From assembly GCA_002345565.1 (NCBI GenBank), contig DDVS01000004.1:124001-188000 (forward strand): a stretch of DNA of 64,000 nt. Direction: 5' to 3'. Made by a program: the position numbers and the translations under genes. Below are positions 1 to 9,068 of the stretch, in pieces. The notes under the pieces were generated by a model, which saw nothing but the letters and a program-made list of their open reading frames with translations, had not been told where the DNA came from and did no database searches. The DNA is from Flavobacteriales bacterium UBA2306 (GTDB lineage: Bacteria > Bacteroidota > Bacteroidia > Flavobacteriales > Weeksellaceae). Each line of letters opens with the position of its first letter. The first letter of the stretch is position 1.

Positions 1-414
1 AACAATGAGCAAGTTTCATTCGTTAGTAATACACCAGAATATACCAAAGCTAGAAACAATTTGAAAAGTAGGTACATTAAAACAAATATTAATATCATCC
101 ATCAATCTTGGGCTAGGGAAGAGACAGAAATTCTTACCAAAATCAAAAACTGGGGACACAACACTGATTTTGATGTGGATGAGTTTTTTAGATTTTGGCA
201 AAATATCAATGAAGAAAATTATATACAATTTAAAAATTTTCATCCTTTGACTGCTAGTACTTGGAACGAATTGAAATATATCGAAGCAAAGGATATAGAG
301 GAATTTATAGAAAAATATGCTCAAAAAAATCCACAAAGAACACCAATTTATTTTTCAAAAACAGACAAATACAAATTGATTCTTAAAGATTGGCTTGGTA
401 AAAAAAGTAATTAA
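1..414 (+). CDS. Glycosyltransferase-like protein, C-terminal part (5' end outside window)
   Basis: The frame is open from the first base, so only the last 137 residues are present and the start lies outside. The fragment carries a Trp-rich tail (HQSWAR, KIKNWGH, NFHP) of the kind that follows the catalytic domain in some Bacteroidota GT2-like enzymes. The nucleotide-binding domain is not in view, so donor and linkage cannot be read. It stands 95 bp before another glycosyltransferase on the same strand, so the polysaccharide locus continues to the left. The first start-like codon in frame (TTG at 61) is probably internal. Assignment to a glycosyltransferase rests on tail resemblance and context. 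Confidence 0.55.
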   Translation, partial: NNEQVSFVSNTPEYTKARNNLKSRYIKTNINIIHQSWAREETEILTKIKNWGHNTDFDVDEFFRFWQNINEENYIQFKNFHPLTASTWNELKYIEAKDIEEFIEKYAQKNPQRTPIYFSKTDKYKLILKDWLGKKSN

Positions 415-509
415 ATTTTTCTTTAAAATCTCAATTATAAAAACAAAAAAATCATAATTAAGATCTTGTATCCAAAGCTTTAAAAAATGATTTTCGTTTA
501 AAAACACTT

Positions 510-1388
510 ATGTCAAAACTAGCTATCATAATACCCTATTATAATTTTGATTTTTTTGAAAAAACCATTCAATCTGTTGCGGCACAGACCAATCAAAAAT
601 TTAATTTATACATTGGTAATGATGCAAGTCCAAACAATCCAATTCCTATTATTGAAAAATATTTGAAAAACGGAGATTATCACTATTTTGATTATCAAGA
701 AAACGTGGGTGGGAAAAATCTAGCGTTACAATGGAAAAGAATCCTTAAAAATGTACAAGAAGAGTGGTTTCAGATATTAGGCGATGACGATGTTATACCT
801 CTTGATTTTGTGGAAAATTTTTATCATTCACTTAATGAATTGCTTGATAAGAAAATCAATGTTTTAAAATTTCCTATTAAAATAATTAACGAAAATGATA
901 CGTATATAAGAGAGTCATCATTTCAAAAAAAAATAATCAACAGATTAGATTTTTTGATGAGCAGATTAGATTATACTGCATTATCCTCTCTTTCAGAAAA
1001 TATTTTCAGAACTGAAAGTTATTTAAAATTCAAAATAAAAGAATTTCCACTTGCATGGCATAGTGATGATTGTATGATTTTTGAATATGCGGAAAATAAT
1101 CAAATTCTCTATTGTGAAGATACTTTTGTGATGGTAAGAATGTCTGGAAAAAACATCTCTTCTACAGATACTCACTCTTCTCAAAAAGCAAAAGCAACAT
1201 ATAATTTTTTTGAATATATTATTCAAAATCATTATAAAAAATTTAATTCTTTACAGAAAAAAATCATTATAAAAAATTTTAAGAAACATCTTTATTATTC
1301 ACAATATAAAATTAATATAAAAACTCTTATTACAATTTGCTTTGATAATTTTGTAGAAGGTTTAAAACTTTTAAAATATTTATTTTAA
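510..1388 (+). CDS. Glycosyltransferase family 2
   Basis: This is a 292-residue GT-A type glycosyltransferase, probably cytoplasmic or membrane-peripheral, adding one sugar to a lipid-linked surface glycan. The N-terminal strand IIIPYYN (residues 6-12), the nucleotide-binding NDAS (37-40) and the metal-binding GDDD (91-94) are all in GT2 positions. The C-terminal third is rich in Lys, Phe and Tyr and is typical of the variable acceptor region. Its stop codon shares one base with the next start (TAATG), which implies translational coupling. Donor and acceptor are not predictable from the sequence. Confidence 0.85.
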   Translation: MSKLAIIIPYYNFDFFEKTIQSVAAQTNQKFNLYIGNDASPNNPIPIIEKYLKNGDYHYFDYQENVGGKNLALQWKRILKNVQEEWFQILGDDDVIPLDFVENFYHSLNELLDKKINVLKFPIKIINENDTYIRESSFQKKIINRLDFLMSRLDYTALSSLSENIFRTESYLKFKIKEFPLAWHSDDCMIFEYAENNQILYCEDTFVMVRMSGKNISSTDTHSSQKAKATYNFFEYIIQNHYKKFNSLQKKIIIKNFKKHLYYSQYKINIKTLITICFDNFVEGLKLLKYLF

Positions 1389-2284
1389 TGTCTTATAAAG
1401 TCTCCATCATCATCCCAAACTACAATAGAGCCACTCTTATAGGAGAGACTTTGGATTCTATCATTTCCCAAACACATCAAAATTGGGAATGTATTATTGT
1501 AGATGATGGCTCAACCGATGACTCTGCAAAAATAATTAACCAGTATACAGAAAAAGACCCAAGATTTAATCTTTTTATCCGCCCCAACGATTACCCAAAA
1601 GGAGCTAATGCATGCAGAAATATAGGTCTACAAAAAGCTAAAGGCGATTATATTATTTTTTTTGACAGTGATGATCTTATGATGGAGCATCATCTGGAAG
1701 CAAAGCTACAATTCATGCTTGATGGTAATCTTGATTATGCTGTTTTTAAATCTAAAAATTTTGGACAACCAAATAATGTTGAAGAAGAAATTGATTATTC
1801 TTATTATGAAAAATACGATTTTAATGCAGATAATTATTTATTAAACAAGTTAAGATTTTTCACCAACGATTTGATTGTAAAATCTGAATTAGCAAAAAAA
1901 TGTGAATTCTTTTTCAAGTACCATGCGGATATAGAAAATGTATTGATGACGCAATTAGTTTTAAGATCTCAAAAAAACAGCTTTAAAAATGAGAATGTTA
2001 CGCTTAAAAGATATCATGAGGCAAATCTTACTCAATCAATAGAGGCAGACAAAAAAAAATTCCAGAAACATACATTTTACTACTATTATAATATTTTAGA
2101 TTATATATATAATTACAAAGCATCTCCGAAAGCAACAGGATTTATTTTAAATCAATTGCTTCACACTTACAGAAAGATTGAATTTAAATTAGATGTTAGT
2201 TTCTTTGAATTTTTAACTAAGATTTTTAAATTTAAAAAACCTTCTATCACCTTAGGAATTTTGATCCATCGTTTAAAAAAATAA
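1388..2284 (+). CDS. Glycosyltransferase family 2
   Basis: A 298-residue classical GT2 enzyme. It shows VSIIIPNYNRA near the N-terminus, VDDGSTDD (residues 38-45) for nucleotide binding, and FFDSDD (91-96) as the DxD-type metal site. The N-terminal domain covers about residues 4-200 and the tail is a basic, variable region. The start overlaps the previous stop by one base, so both genes are probably translated from one message. It likely transfers a hexose or HexNAc to the repeat unit, but specificity cannot be read. A degraded reading frame follows directly (2289-2540). Confidence 0.88.
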   Translation: MSYKVSIIIPNYNRATLIGETLDSIISQTHQNWECIIVDDGSTDDSAKIINQYTEKDPRFNLFIRPNDYPKGANACRNIGLQKAKGDYIIFFDSDDLMMEHHLEAKLQFMLDGNLDYAVFKSKNFGQPNNVEEEIDYSYYEKYDFNADNYLLNKLRFFTNDLIVKSELAKKCEFFFKYHADIENVLMTQLVLRSQKNSFKNENVTLKRYHEANLTQSIEADKKKFQKHTFYYYYNILDYIYNYKASPKATGFILNQLLHTYRKIEFKLDVSFFEFLTKIFKFKKPSITLGILIHRLKK

Positions 2285-2288
2285 TGCT

Positions 2289-2540
2289 ATGTTTAAGATT
2301 TCATCAAAAATCAGGCTCAGAGATTACATCACATATTATAAACTTTTAATGCAACCATTAAAGCATAAATAAGAGGCTTTTTCTATTCCGAATATAATTT
2401 GGGAAAACTTTAGAAAACTTACAGAAACACTTTTTAAAAGAGGATCTAACAATAGAAAACCTCATGACAACTCAAATCAATGGCTGATTGACGAAAAAGA
2501 AAATATCGCCACTAAACGTGCAAATAAACATTATGAATAA
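2289..2540 (+). pseudogene. Decayed small reading frame with an in-frame stop
   Basis: A frame starting ATG at 2289 runs 27 codons to TAA at 2370-2372. It then stays open in the same frame for 55 more codons to TAA at 2538-2540. The second part reads like real protein (WENFRKL, NQWLIDEKENIATKR), and its stop overlaps the next gene's ATG (2533) by 8 bp, as functional neighbours in this operon do. This suggests an 80-90-residue gene, or the remains of a larger one, inactivated by an AAA-to-TAA change. An alternative ATG at 2284 (TAATG overlap) leads to a 21-residue frame. The family is not recognised. Confidence 0.45.
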
Positions 2541-3459
2541 TTCTCCTTTGGTTACCGTCTTTATGATATCCTATAATCAACAGGATTATATTATTGAAGC
2601 ACTGGAAAGTATTATGAGCCAGCAGGTAGACTTCAGCTATCATATTATTTTATCTGATGACTGCTCTACTGATGATACTCAGAAAGTCGTCGATAAGTTT
2701 CTTGATAACCATCCGAAAAAAAATCTTGTTACCTTTATAAAACAAAAAAAGAATCTTGGATGGATGCCCAACTTTATTTTCACTCTAGACCAATGTCAAA
2801 AATCTGGAGCTAAATATATAGCAATGTGCGAAGGTGATGACTTTTGGACCAATGAAAATAAATTACAGAAGCAAATCGATTTATTAGAAAAAAATCCCGA
2901 TGTTGTATTAGCTTGTCATCAATATAAAGAACTTTATAATGATGGGCGTTTAATCGAATGCCCCTATTTTCGTAGAGATTTTTTTAATGGTAATGATTCT
3001 TTTAAATTTGATCAAAAAGATTTTGAAGAATTTATGAGAATCCAGACAATGACCATTGTTTTCAGATCCTCTGCTTTAGATCTTAGCCTTAGAAAAAAAT
3101 ATGAATATTATTGCGATACTCATATAAAACATCACATTCTGGATCGCGGATTAGGTATTTATACAAAAGATTTTGATGCAGTTTATAGAATCCATACAAC
3201 TAATGTTTTTATGTCGTTAGACCAAAGAAAAAAGACCAAATTTTCTTACGATGTTTACAAAGACCTAATTAAAAACAATAGTTCAAATGGTTATTCCGCA
3301 CTTCTTAATTCTGTAATGAGAGACAGAATATCAAATGAATTAAAAAATCAAAAAAATATATTCTCTAAATATTACAGAAGCTTAATTTGGGAACAATTTA
3401 AAAATACAAAATCAGTTCTTCAGCTTATTAAATATAGTTTAAAAGGAATATTCAATTAG
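2533..3459 (+). CDS. Glycosyltransferase family 2
   Basis: A 308-residue GT2 enzyme. ATG 2533 is preferred over an upstream in-frame TTG (2488) because the conserved first strand (VTVFMISYNQ) follows it directly and the extra residues look unstructured. LSDDCSTDDT is the nucleotide-binding loop. CEGDDFW followed by KLQKQIDLLEKNPDV is a signature of a GT2 subgroup common in Bacteroidota capsule and LPS loci. The gene begins inside the last codons of a decayed frame and ends three bases before the next start. It is inferred to add one residue of the repeat unit. Confidence 0.87.
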   Translation: MNNSPLVTVFMISYNQQDYIIEALESIMSQQVDFSYHIILSDDCSTDDTQKVVDKFLDNHPKKNLVTFIKQKKNLGWMPNFIFTLDQCQKSGAKYIAMCEGDDFWTNENKLQKQIDLLEKNPDVVLACHQYKELYNDGRLIECPYFRRDFFNGNDSFKFDQKDFEEFMRIQTMTIVFRSSALDLSLRKKYEYYCDTHIKHHILDRGLGIYTKDFDAVYRIHTTNVFMSLDQRKKTKFSYDVYKDLIKNNSSNGYSALLNSVMRDRISNELKNQKNIFSKYYRSLIWEQFKNTKSVLQLIKYSLKGIFN

Positions 3460-3462
3460 CCA

Positions 3463-4245
3463 ATGATCCCCCAAAAAATACACTACTGCTGGTTTGGAGG
3501 CAATCCAAAACCAGAATCCTTCTACATCTGCCTAGATTCTTGGAAAAAAAACCTTCCAGATTATGAGATTATAGAATGGAATGAAAGTAATTTTGATATC
3601 AATTGCTGTGAGTACGTTCGTTTGGCAGCAGAACATAAAAAATGGGCGTTCGTTTCAGATTATGCCAGAGCTTTGGCTTTATTTCAGCACGGTGGAATTT
3701 ATATGGATATAGATGTCGAGGTCAAATTTTCTCTTGATGAATTTCTGATTCATCGCGCATTTTCCGGTTTCGAAATTAAAGGATCGCCATTTACTGCGCT
3801 TTGGGCGACAGAAGCCGGGCATCCTTGGCCCAAGAAAGTTTTGGACTTTTATGATCAGAAAAAAGATTTTGACCTCACAACCAATACTGTTTTTGTATCA
3901 GATCTTTTGGTTAATGAATATAAAATTGATGCACTTAAAGATGAATATCAGGAATTGGAAGATGGAATTGTAATTTATCCGTCAACTTACTTTTGTCTTG
4001 ATCTTCCAAAGAACTACGCAAGCCACCATTTTGTAGGAACCTGGCATGAGAGGGATACTCTTAATCCGTTTAAAGATTTTGTTCACAGTTATTATGCCCT
4101 TCAAAAGCTAGCCCAGATCAAAAACGGCAAAAAGGAAACCCATAATGTAATCCATAATATGAAAATGATTAGTCCCGAAGACATTCTGGATCAGTTTCCA
4201 TTAAAAATGTTAATAAAATATATTTTGAAGCGGTTAAGATTTTAA
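3463..4245 (+). CDS. GT32-like glycosyltransferase (DXD sugar transferase)
   Basis: A 260-residue protein of the Gly_transf_sug/OCH1-like family, frequent in capsule loci. It opens with IPQKIHYCWFGG, the first strand of the family. The segment FVSDYARALALFQHGGIYMDID (split over residues 63-84) contains the conserved SDYxR and the DxD metal site (D82, D84). No membrane segment is seen. The length matches bacterial GT32-like capsular transferases (about 230-270 residues). It sits in tandem with GT2 genes and is likely co-transcribed. The sugar donor is unknown. Confidence 0.85.
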   Translation: MIPQKIHYCWFGGNPKPESFYICLDSWKKNLPDYEIIEWNESNFDINCCEYVRLAAEHKKWAFVSDYARALALFQHGGIYMDIDVEVKFSLDEFLIHRAFSGFEIKGSPFTALWATEAGHPWPKKVLDFYDQKKDFDLTTNTVFVSDLLVNEYKIDALKDEYQELEDGIVIYPSTYFCLDLPKNYASHHFVGTWHERDTLNPFKDFVHSYYALQKLAQIKNGKKETHNVIHNMKMISPEDILDQFPLKMLIKYILKRLRF

Positions 4246-4278
4246 TATTTCTTATTTTTACAAAAACTTAATCAACCA

Positions 4279-5358
4279 ATGGATGAAAAAATTGCAATTA
4301 TATATGGAACAAGACCAGAATTCCTAAAAATTTTCCCGGTCTATAACCAATTTAGAAAGCAAGATAAAAAAGTCATCTTAGTTAATACAGGACAACACGA
4401 TGATTTGCTTTCTAAAATGGAACGTGACTTCCAAGTTACACCAGATTTCAGACTATCTGTTCAATCTTTGGAATTCACAAATTCTAATCTTGTTGCAAAA
4501 CTTATCCACGAAATATCGAATCTTGTTAATCAAGAAAATATCCAAAAAATTATTGCCCAAGGCGATACATTTACGGTTTTTGCCTCATCCGTGGTTGCTT
4601 TTCTGGAAAAAAGAAAATTTTACCATATAGAAGCCGGCCTCCGAACTACAGATATTCATCTTCCTTTTCCCGAAGAATATAATAGAAGAGCCGTTTCTCT
4701 GGCTTCTGATGTCAATTTTGCACCCACTGTTTTATCCCAAAATAACCTTCTGAAAGAAGGTATTCCTAAAGAGAAAATCATCCTTACGGGCAATACAATT
4801 ATTGACATGATCCATATTATTCTGGAAAAAGAAAATATGACTATAGAATATCTTGAGAAAGTTTTTATTACCGCTCATAGAAGAGAAAACATTGGAAAAC
4901 CGTTGCAATATATAGCAATAGCCATCAAAAATCTAGCGGAAGAAAACCCGGAAATTATCTTTGATTGGGCTTTGCATCCTAATCCTAATACTCGTAAAAT
5001 TATCCTTGATATTTTAGGGGAAGAAAAACCTAAAAACATCCACTTTACAGAACCGCTTTCTTATATACAAACCATTGAAAAAATGGCCAAATCCAGACTT
5101 ATTATTTCTGATTCTGGCGGTATACAGGAAGAAGCCCCCTCTCTAAGAAAAAGAGTTTTGATTTTGCGGGAAGAAACAGAACGGCCAGAGGTTCTGCAAT
5201 GCAACTGCGGCGTGTTGGTAGGGAGTGATATTTCCAAGATAAAGTCTGAGTTCTATAAAATCTGGAACAATCCTAAGGAATATGAATTTCAAGCGGAGAA
5301 AAACCCCTTCGGAGACGGGAAATCTTCAGAAAAATTAATTGAAAAAATTCTAGAATGA
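4279..5358 (+). CDS. wecB: UDP-N-acetylglucosamine 2-epimerase (WecB type)
   Basis: Predicted to interconvert UDP-GlcNAc and UDP-ManNAc in the cytosol. The 359-residue length is right for the non-hydrolysing family. Visible landmarks are GTRPE (residues 10-14), NTGQHDD, HIEAGLRT, PFPEEYNRR, the TAHRREN loop and SDSGGIQEEAPSL near the C-terminus, which together form the active site between two Rossmann domains. It overlaps the next gene by ATGA, suggesting coupled translation with the SDR. A UDP-HexNAc dehydrogenase follows two genes later, so the set probably builds an N-acetylhexosaminuronic acid donor. A related 2-epimerase acting on a modified HexNAc cannot be excluded. Confidence 0.88.
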   Translation: MDEKIAIIYGTRPEFLKIFPVYNQFRKQDKKVILVNTGQHDDLLSKMERDFQVTPDFRLSVQSLEFTNSNLVAKLIHEISNLVNQENIQKIIAQGDTFTVFASSVVAFLEKRKFYHIEAGLRTTDIHLPFPEEYNRRAVSLASDVNFAPTVLSQNNLLKEGIPKEKIILTGNTIIDMIHIILEKENMTIEYLEKVFITAHRRENIGKPLQYIAIAIKNLAEENPEIIFDWALHPNPNTRKIILDILGEEKPKNIHFTEPLSYIQTIEKMAKSRLIISDSGGIQEEAPSLRKRVLILREETERPEVLQCNCGVLVGSDISKIKSEFYKIWNNPKEYEFQAEKNPFGDGKSSEKLIEKILE

Positions 5359-6035
5359 TAGTTGGCAAAGGACTCATAGCAAGTTTATTTTTTGAAAACG
5401 ATAGAGAAGATGTTATTTTTTTCGCTTCTGGCGTATCCAATTCTATGGAAACCCGGAAAGAAGAATTTTTAAGAGAGGAAAATCTCATTAGAAAGACAAT
5501 ATCAGAACACCCAGATAAAATATTTATCTATTATTCTACTTGCAGCATTTATGATTCTTCCAAAACAGGCAGTCATTATGTCTTGCACAAACTAAAAATG
5601 GAGCAAATTATAAAAAACAATTGCGAAAAATATTTTATCCTAAGAGTTAGCAATGTGGTAGGCAATGGTGGCAATCCTAATCTTCTGATGAATTATCTCA
5701 TTCGCTCTGTTTATAATCAGGAAACTATTAATGTTCATACAAAAGCGACCAGAAATTTAATCGATGCAGAAGATGTTAAAAATATTAGCTTCAGACTTCT
5801 GGAGAAAGCGGATTTTAATAAAATTATCAATGTCGCATATTTATACAACTACACAATTATAGAGATTTTGGAAATCATAGAACGTTTCTACGATATAAAA
5901 TTAAATTTGAATCTCATTAAAAGCGGATCCAGATATGATATTAATGTACCAGAAATCGAACATTATTTCAAAGAAAATACTTTGATGGACAAAGAAATTT
6001 ACCTTAAAAGAATCCTTGAAAAATATTATAATTAA
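5355..6035 (+). CDS. Short NAD(P)-dependent epimerase/reductase (SDR)
   Basis: A 226-residue protein with an SDR core. VGKGLIA at residues 3-9 is a shortened dinucleotide-binding loop, YYSTCSIY holds the catalytic Ser/Thr, and YVLHK supplies the YxxxK pair. A substrate domain follows (RNLIDAEDV and downstream). It is shorter than the usual 310-350 residues of extended sugar epimerases but has both catalytic elements, so I read it as a compact family rather than a truncation. It overlaps the WecB gene by four bases and precedes the dehydrogenase gene. A role in remodelling the same nucleotide sugar (4-epimerisation or keto-reduction) is inferred. Confidence 0.7.
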   Translation: MIVGKGLIASLFFENDREDVIFFASGVSNSMETRKEEFLREENLIRKTISEHPDKIFIYYSTCSIYDSSKTGSHYVLHKLKMEQIIKNNCEKYFILRVSNVVGNGGNPNLLMNYLIRSVYNQETINVHTKATRNLIDAEDVKNISFRLLEKADFNKIINVAYLYNYTIIEILEIIERFYDIKLNLNLIKSGSRYDINVPEIEHYFKENTLMDKEIYLKRILEKYYN

Positions 6036-6102
6036 TAAAATTTTGTACAATTGTTTAATAAATGAATATTTTTACATCCGCAAAAAACACTAACACGCCA
6101 AA

Positions 6103-7422
6103 ATGAACAGCTTTACTCACCAAAATTCTAGTTTGCCCAACGTAAAAATTTCAATTATAGGACTTGGTTACGTAGGCTTGCCTTTGGCGAGATTATTTTC
6201 TACAAAATATCCAGTCATTGGCTTTGATATTAATACTAAACGAATTAATGATTTACAAGCTGGTAATGACTCGACCCTAGAAGTAGATGCTCATCTTCTA
6301 ACCTCCGTATTGGTTACAGAAAATCCAAAATATGGAGAAACGGGACTTTTTTGCACCAATTTTTTAGATGATATTGCGGATTCCAACATCTATATCATAA
6401 CAGTACCAACCCCTGTTGATAAAAATAACCACCCAAACTTACAGCCACTTTATTCCGCGAGCGAAACAGTTGCAAAAGTGCTGAAAAAAAATGACATTGT
6501 GATTTACGAATCTACAGTTTATCCTGGGCTTACGGAGGAAGAGTGCATCCCGATTTTGGAAAAAAACAGCGGTTTGAGATTTAACGTCGATTTTTTTGCA
6601 GGCTATTCTCCAGAACGTATTAACCCAGGAGATAAACTTCATACGATAGAAAAAATCCTGAAAATAACGTCTGGCTCTACACCAGCAACGGCAGAAACTG
6701 TAGATCAGCTTTATAAATCTGTTATAGAAGCCGGTACACATCTGGCGCCTTCCATAAAAGTGGCAGAAGCGTCTAAAGTGATAGAAAACTCTCAAAGAGA
6801 TATTAATATTGCTTTTGTTAATGAATTGGCAAAAATTTTTAACCTTATGGGGATAGATACCCACGATGTTTTAGAAGCTGCTGGTACAAAATGGAATTTT
6901 TTGCCCTTCAAACCCGGCTTGGTAGGTGGACATTGTACTGGTGTAGATCCTTATTATCTGGCACAGAAAGCACAAGAATTTGGTTATCATCCGGAGATTA
7001 TTTTGGCAGGCAGACGAATGAACGACTCTATGGGCCACTACATTGCCAGCGAAACAGTAAAACAAATGCTGAAGAAAGATTTGAAAGTCAATGGTTCCGA
7101 TGTACTGGTGATGGGGATTACCTTCAAAGAAAACTGTCCAGATGTAAGAAATACGAAAGTTGTTGATGTGGTGAAAGGTCTGGAAGAGTATGGAATCCGG
7201 GTAAGTATTTTTGATCCTTGGGCCAATCCAGAAGAGGTAAAAGCAGAATATAACCTGGAAACATTTAAGAAGCTGCCTTTCAAAAAATATGAAGCCATCG
7301 TTTTAGCTGTTTCTCATAAAGAATTTGAAACGCTAAATATCCAAAATCTATTAACGAATAGCGGCGTAATTTATGATGTAAAAGGCATTTTGAATAAACA
7401 ATCCGGAGTTACAAGATTATAA
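6103..7422 (+). CDS. tviB: Nucleotide-sugar dehydrogenase, TviB/WbpO type
   Basis: Oxidises C6 of a UDP-HexNAc to the uronic acid with two NAD+. The 439 residues carry the Rossmann GLGYVGLPLA (residues 20-29), VPTPVD, ESTVYPG, GYSPERINPGD, and the catalytic Cys278 in GGHCTGVDPYY. The wording AAGTKWNFLPFKPGLVGGHC and LAGRRMND is characteristic of TviB/WbpO (UDP-GlcNAc/UDP-GalNAc dehydrogenase) rather than UDP-glucose dehydrogenase. With the WecB-type epimerase and SDR just upstream, a HexNAcA donor is the likely product. The gene ends two bases before the end of a convergent GT2 gene, with no terminator in between. Confidence 0.88.
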   Translation: MNSFTHQNSSLPNVKISIIGLGYVGLPLARLFSTKYPVIGFDINTKRINDLQAGNDSTLEVDAHLLTSVLVTENPKYGETGLFCTNFLDDIADSNIYIITVPTPVDKNNHPNLQPLYSASETVAKVLKKNDIVIYESTVYPGLTEEECIPILEKNSGLRFNVDFFAGYSPERINPGDKLHTIEKILKITSGSTPATAETVDQLYKSVIEAGTHLAPSIKVAEASKVIENSQRDINIAFVNELAKIFNLMGIDTHDVLEAAGTKWNFLPFKPGLVGGHCTGVDPYYLAQKAQEFGYHPEIILAGRRMNDSMGHYIASETVKQMLKKDLKVNGSDVLVMGITFKENCPDVRNTKVVDVVKGLEEYGIRVSIFDPWANPEEVKAEYNLETFKKLPFKKYEAIVLAVSHKEFETLNIQNLLTNSGVIYDVKGILNKQSGVTRL

Positions 7423-7423
7423 T

Positions 7424-8422
7424 TTATCTATTAAACCGCCATAGAAAAAAACGGTATCCCAGCGCAACCGGTAAACGATAGAATAAGTCCTGTTTTTTAA
7501 GTTTCCCAGAATAATCTCTAGAGAAATAATCCCAAAAAGATAAAGAACCTAGTTGACGATAGGCCTTATAGCTTCTTTTCCAGAGTTGTTCGTTTTTCTG
7601 CGCTTTCCAATTCATCTGTAGAGTATCTGCTTTGAAATGGATGAGAAATTCTAATATAAGTTTTCTTCGTAAACTATTTTTCTCGGATAAGAGATGAAAA
7701 TTAATTTTTTCTGCAATTGTAATCCAATTATCAAAATGTTTTTTTTCTCTATTATGGATTACAGAATTCTGATGAAGGTAATACCGATATGTTTTCTTCC
7801 TTAAGAAAGCAACTTTATTGAGCTGAAGTGCCATTTCAAAAGTATGTAGAGAATCCTGAGCAAACAGCCCTGGTGTAAAATACAATGAGTTGCTTTTCAG
7901 AAAATCCAGCAGAATTAATTTATTCCAGGAAGAAACGGCAAATCCGCCACGCACAAGCTCTTGTAAGATTTTTTCGTTTCCTTCCAAAACATCGTCTTTG
8001 CAGTTTATTGGGAAAACGTCTGTTTTTTTATGAGATGAAAGAATAATTCCCTCAACCTCTCCCATTGTGATTTCTGCCTCAGTTTCTTCCGCTTTTTTCA
8101 CCAAAGATTCTATCGCATCTGGGAAAAGAGTATCATCGCTATCCAAGAAAAAAATATATTTACCTTTTGCATTGCTAATTCCCTCATTTCTAACAACAGA
8201 CAGCCCGGAATTTTTTTCTAAATGAATGATTTTCCAGTTATTTAATTGATAATCTGATATCAAACGTTGGCAAATTTCCACAGAGTTATCCTGCGTTTTA
8301 TCATTTATCAGAATCACTTCCAAATTTTTATAGGTTTGATTTTTAACTGACAGAAGTGCATTTTCTATAAATTCTTCACATTTGAAAATCGGAATGGAAA
8401 TAGACACCAAAGGATTCATCAT
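7424..8422 (-). CDS. Glycosyltransferase family 2
   Basis: A 332-residue GT2 enzyme on the strand opposite to its neighbours. Features are VSISIPIFKCEEFIENAL, LINDKTQDNS, a GLSVVRNEG donor-loop motif and the metal site FFLDSDDTLFP. The C-terminal half is rich in aromatic and basic residues (YRYYLHQNSV), common in capsule GT2 proteins. It starts ATGATG, and the first Met is used here. A TATTTTTG box (8441-8448, minus strand) lies about 20 bp upstream. Its single-gene inversion within a polysaccharide locus suggests insertion or rearrangement. Confidence 0.86.
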   Translation of the reverse strand: MMNPLVSISIPIFKCEEFIENALLSVKNQTYKNLEVILINDKTQDNSVEICQRLISDYQLNNWKIIHLEKNSGLSVVRNEGISNAKGKYIFFLDSDDTLFPDAIESLVKKAEETEAEITMGEVEGIILSSHKKTDVFPINCKDDVLEGNEKILQELVRGGFAVSSWNKLILLDFLKSNSLYFTPGLFAQDSLHTFEMALQLNKVAFLRKKTYRYYLHQNSVIHNREKKHFDNWITIAEKINFHLLSEKNSLRRKLILEFLIHFKADTLQMNWKAQKNEQLWKRSYKAYRQLGSLSFWDYFSRDYSGKLKKQDLFYRLPVALGYRFFLWRFNR

Positions 8423-8440
8423 AAGACATTAAAATTCAAA

Positions 8441-8477
8441 CAAAAATACCTAAATAATGCTTAAAACTATATCTTTG
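8441..8477. promoter_or_regulatory. Divergent promoter region (GT2 gene / acetyltransferase gene)
   Basis: Two Bacteroidota-type -7 boxes face outward. TATTTTTG on the minus strand (8441-8448) serves the GT2 gene. TATCTTTG on the plus strand (8470-8477) lies 26 bp before the acetyltransferase ATG. No good -33 TTG is seen at the proper spacing for either. Confidence 0.4.
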
Positions 8478-8503
8478 TATTAAATGATTAGAAAAAATTA
8501 ACC

Positions 8504-9067
8504 ATGAAATCTTTATTAGGTTTATTATTTATAAAAATCAGAAACTTTGTTAAATCCTGTATTTCTGCTAAACAGCGTTCTGCATTTTTTACGTCAGGGA
8601 GTAAGATTCATCCAAGTTTCAAATTAGGATCTCATAATTTCATAGACATTTCTCCAGATTCGCAATTTGAAATTAATGAAAATGTTACGCTTAATCAAAA
8701 TAATTTCATCACCGTAAAATCCGGCGCAAAATTAAATATTGGCAAAAACACATACATTACCAGAGCTACAATCTCTTGTCTTGGAGAAATAAGCATTGGA
8801 GAAAATTGTATTCTTGGGGAAGGGATGAAGATTTTTGATCATAATCATCAATACACAAAAAATCCTTTTTCTGTTTCTAAAACCGACTTCAATATCGGGA
8901 AAGTAAAAATGGGAAACAATGTTTGGACTGGCGCCAATGTGGTGATTCTGAAGGACGTAACCATTGGCAACAATGTTATTTTGGGCGCTGGTTGTGTGAT
9001 TCATAAAGATGTTCCGGATAACTCTATCATTATCAACAAACAGGACCAAATGATAAAACCGTTATAA
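8504..9067 (+). CDS. Hexapeptide-repeat O-acetyltransferase
   Basis: A 187-residue left-handed beta-helix acyltransferase, likely acetyl-CoA dependent and acting on a sugar residue of the glycan. Hexapeptide repeats run from about residue 60 (IGKNTYI, IGENCILGEG) to 180 (MGNNVWTGANVVI, IGNNVILGAGCVI). FDHNHQY is the loop that usually carries the catalytic His. The N-terminal 40 residues are basic, with a hydrophobic stretch that may touch the membrane. It is the first gene of a plus-strand unit and ends one base before the next ATG. Confidence 0.83.
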   Translation: MKSLLGLLFIKIRNFVKSCISAKQRSAFFTSGSKIHPSFKLGSHNFIDISPDSQFEINENVTLNQNNFITVKSGAKLNIGKNTYITRATISCLGEISIGENCILGEGMKIFDHNHQYTKNPFSVSKTDFNIGKVKMGNNVWTGANVVILKDVTIGNNVILGAGCVIHKDVPDNSIIINKQDQMIKPL

Positions 9068-9068
9068 A

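Noticed and set aside
6439..6864. A 141-codon minus-strand open frame inside the dehydrogenase gene
   Set aside because: It lies fully antisense to a gene with intact catalytic motifs, and its translation is Cys/Arg/Phe-rich without any domain pattern.
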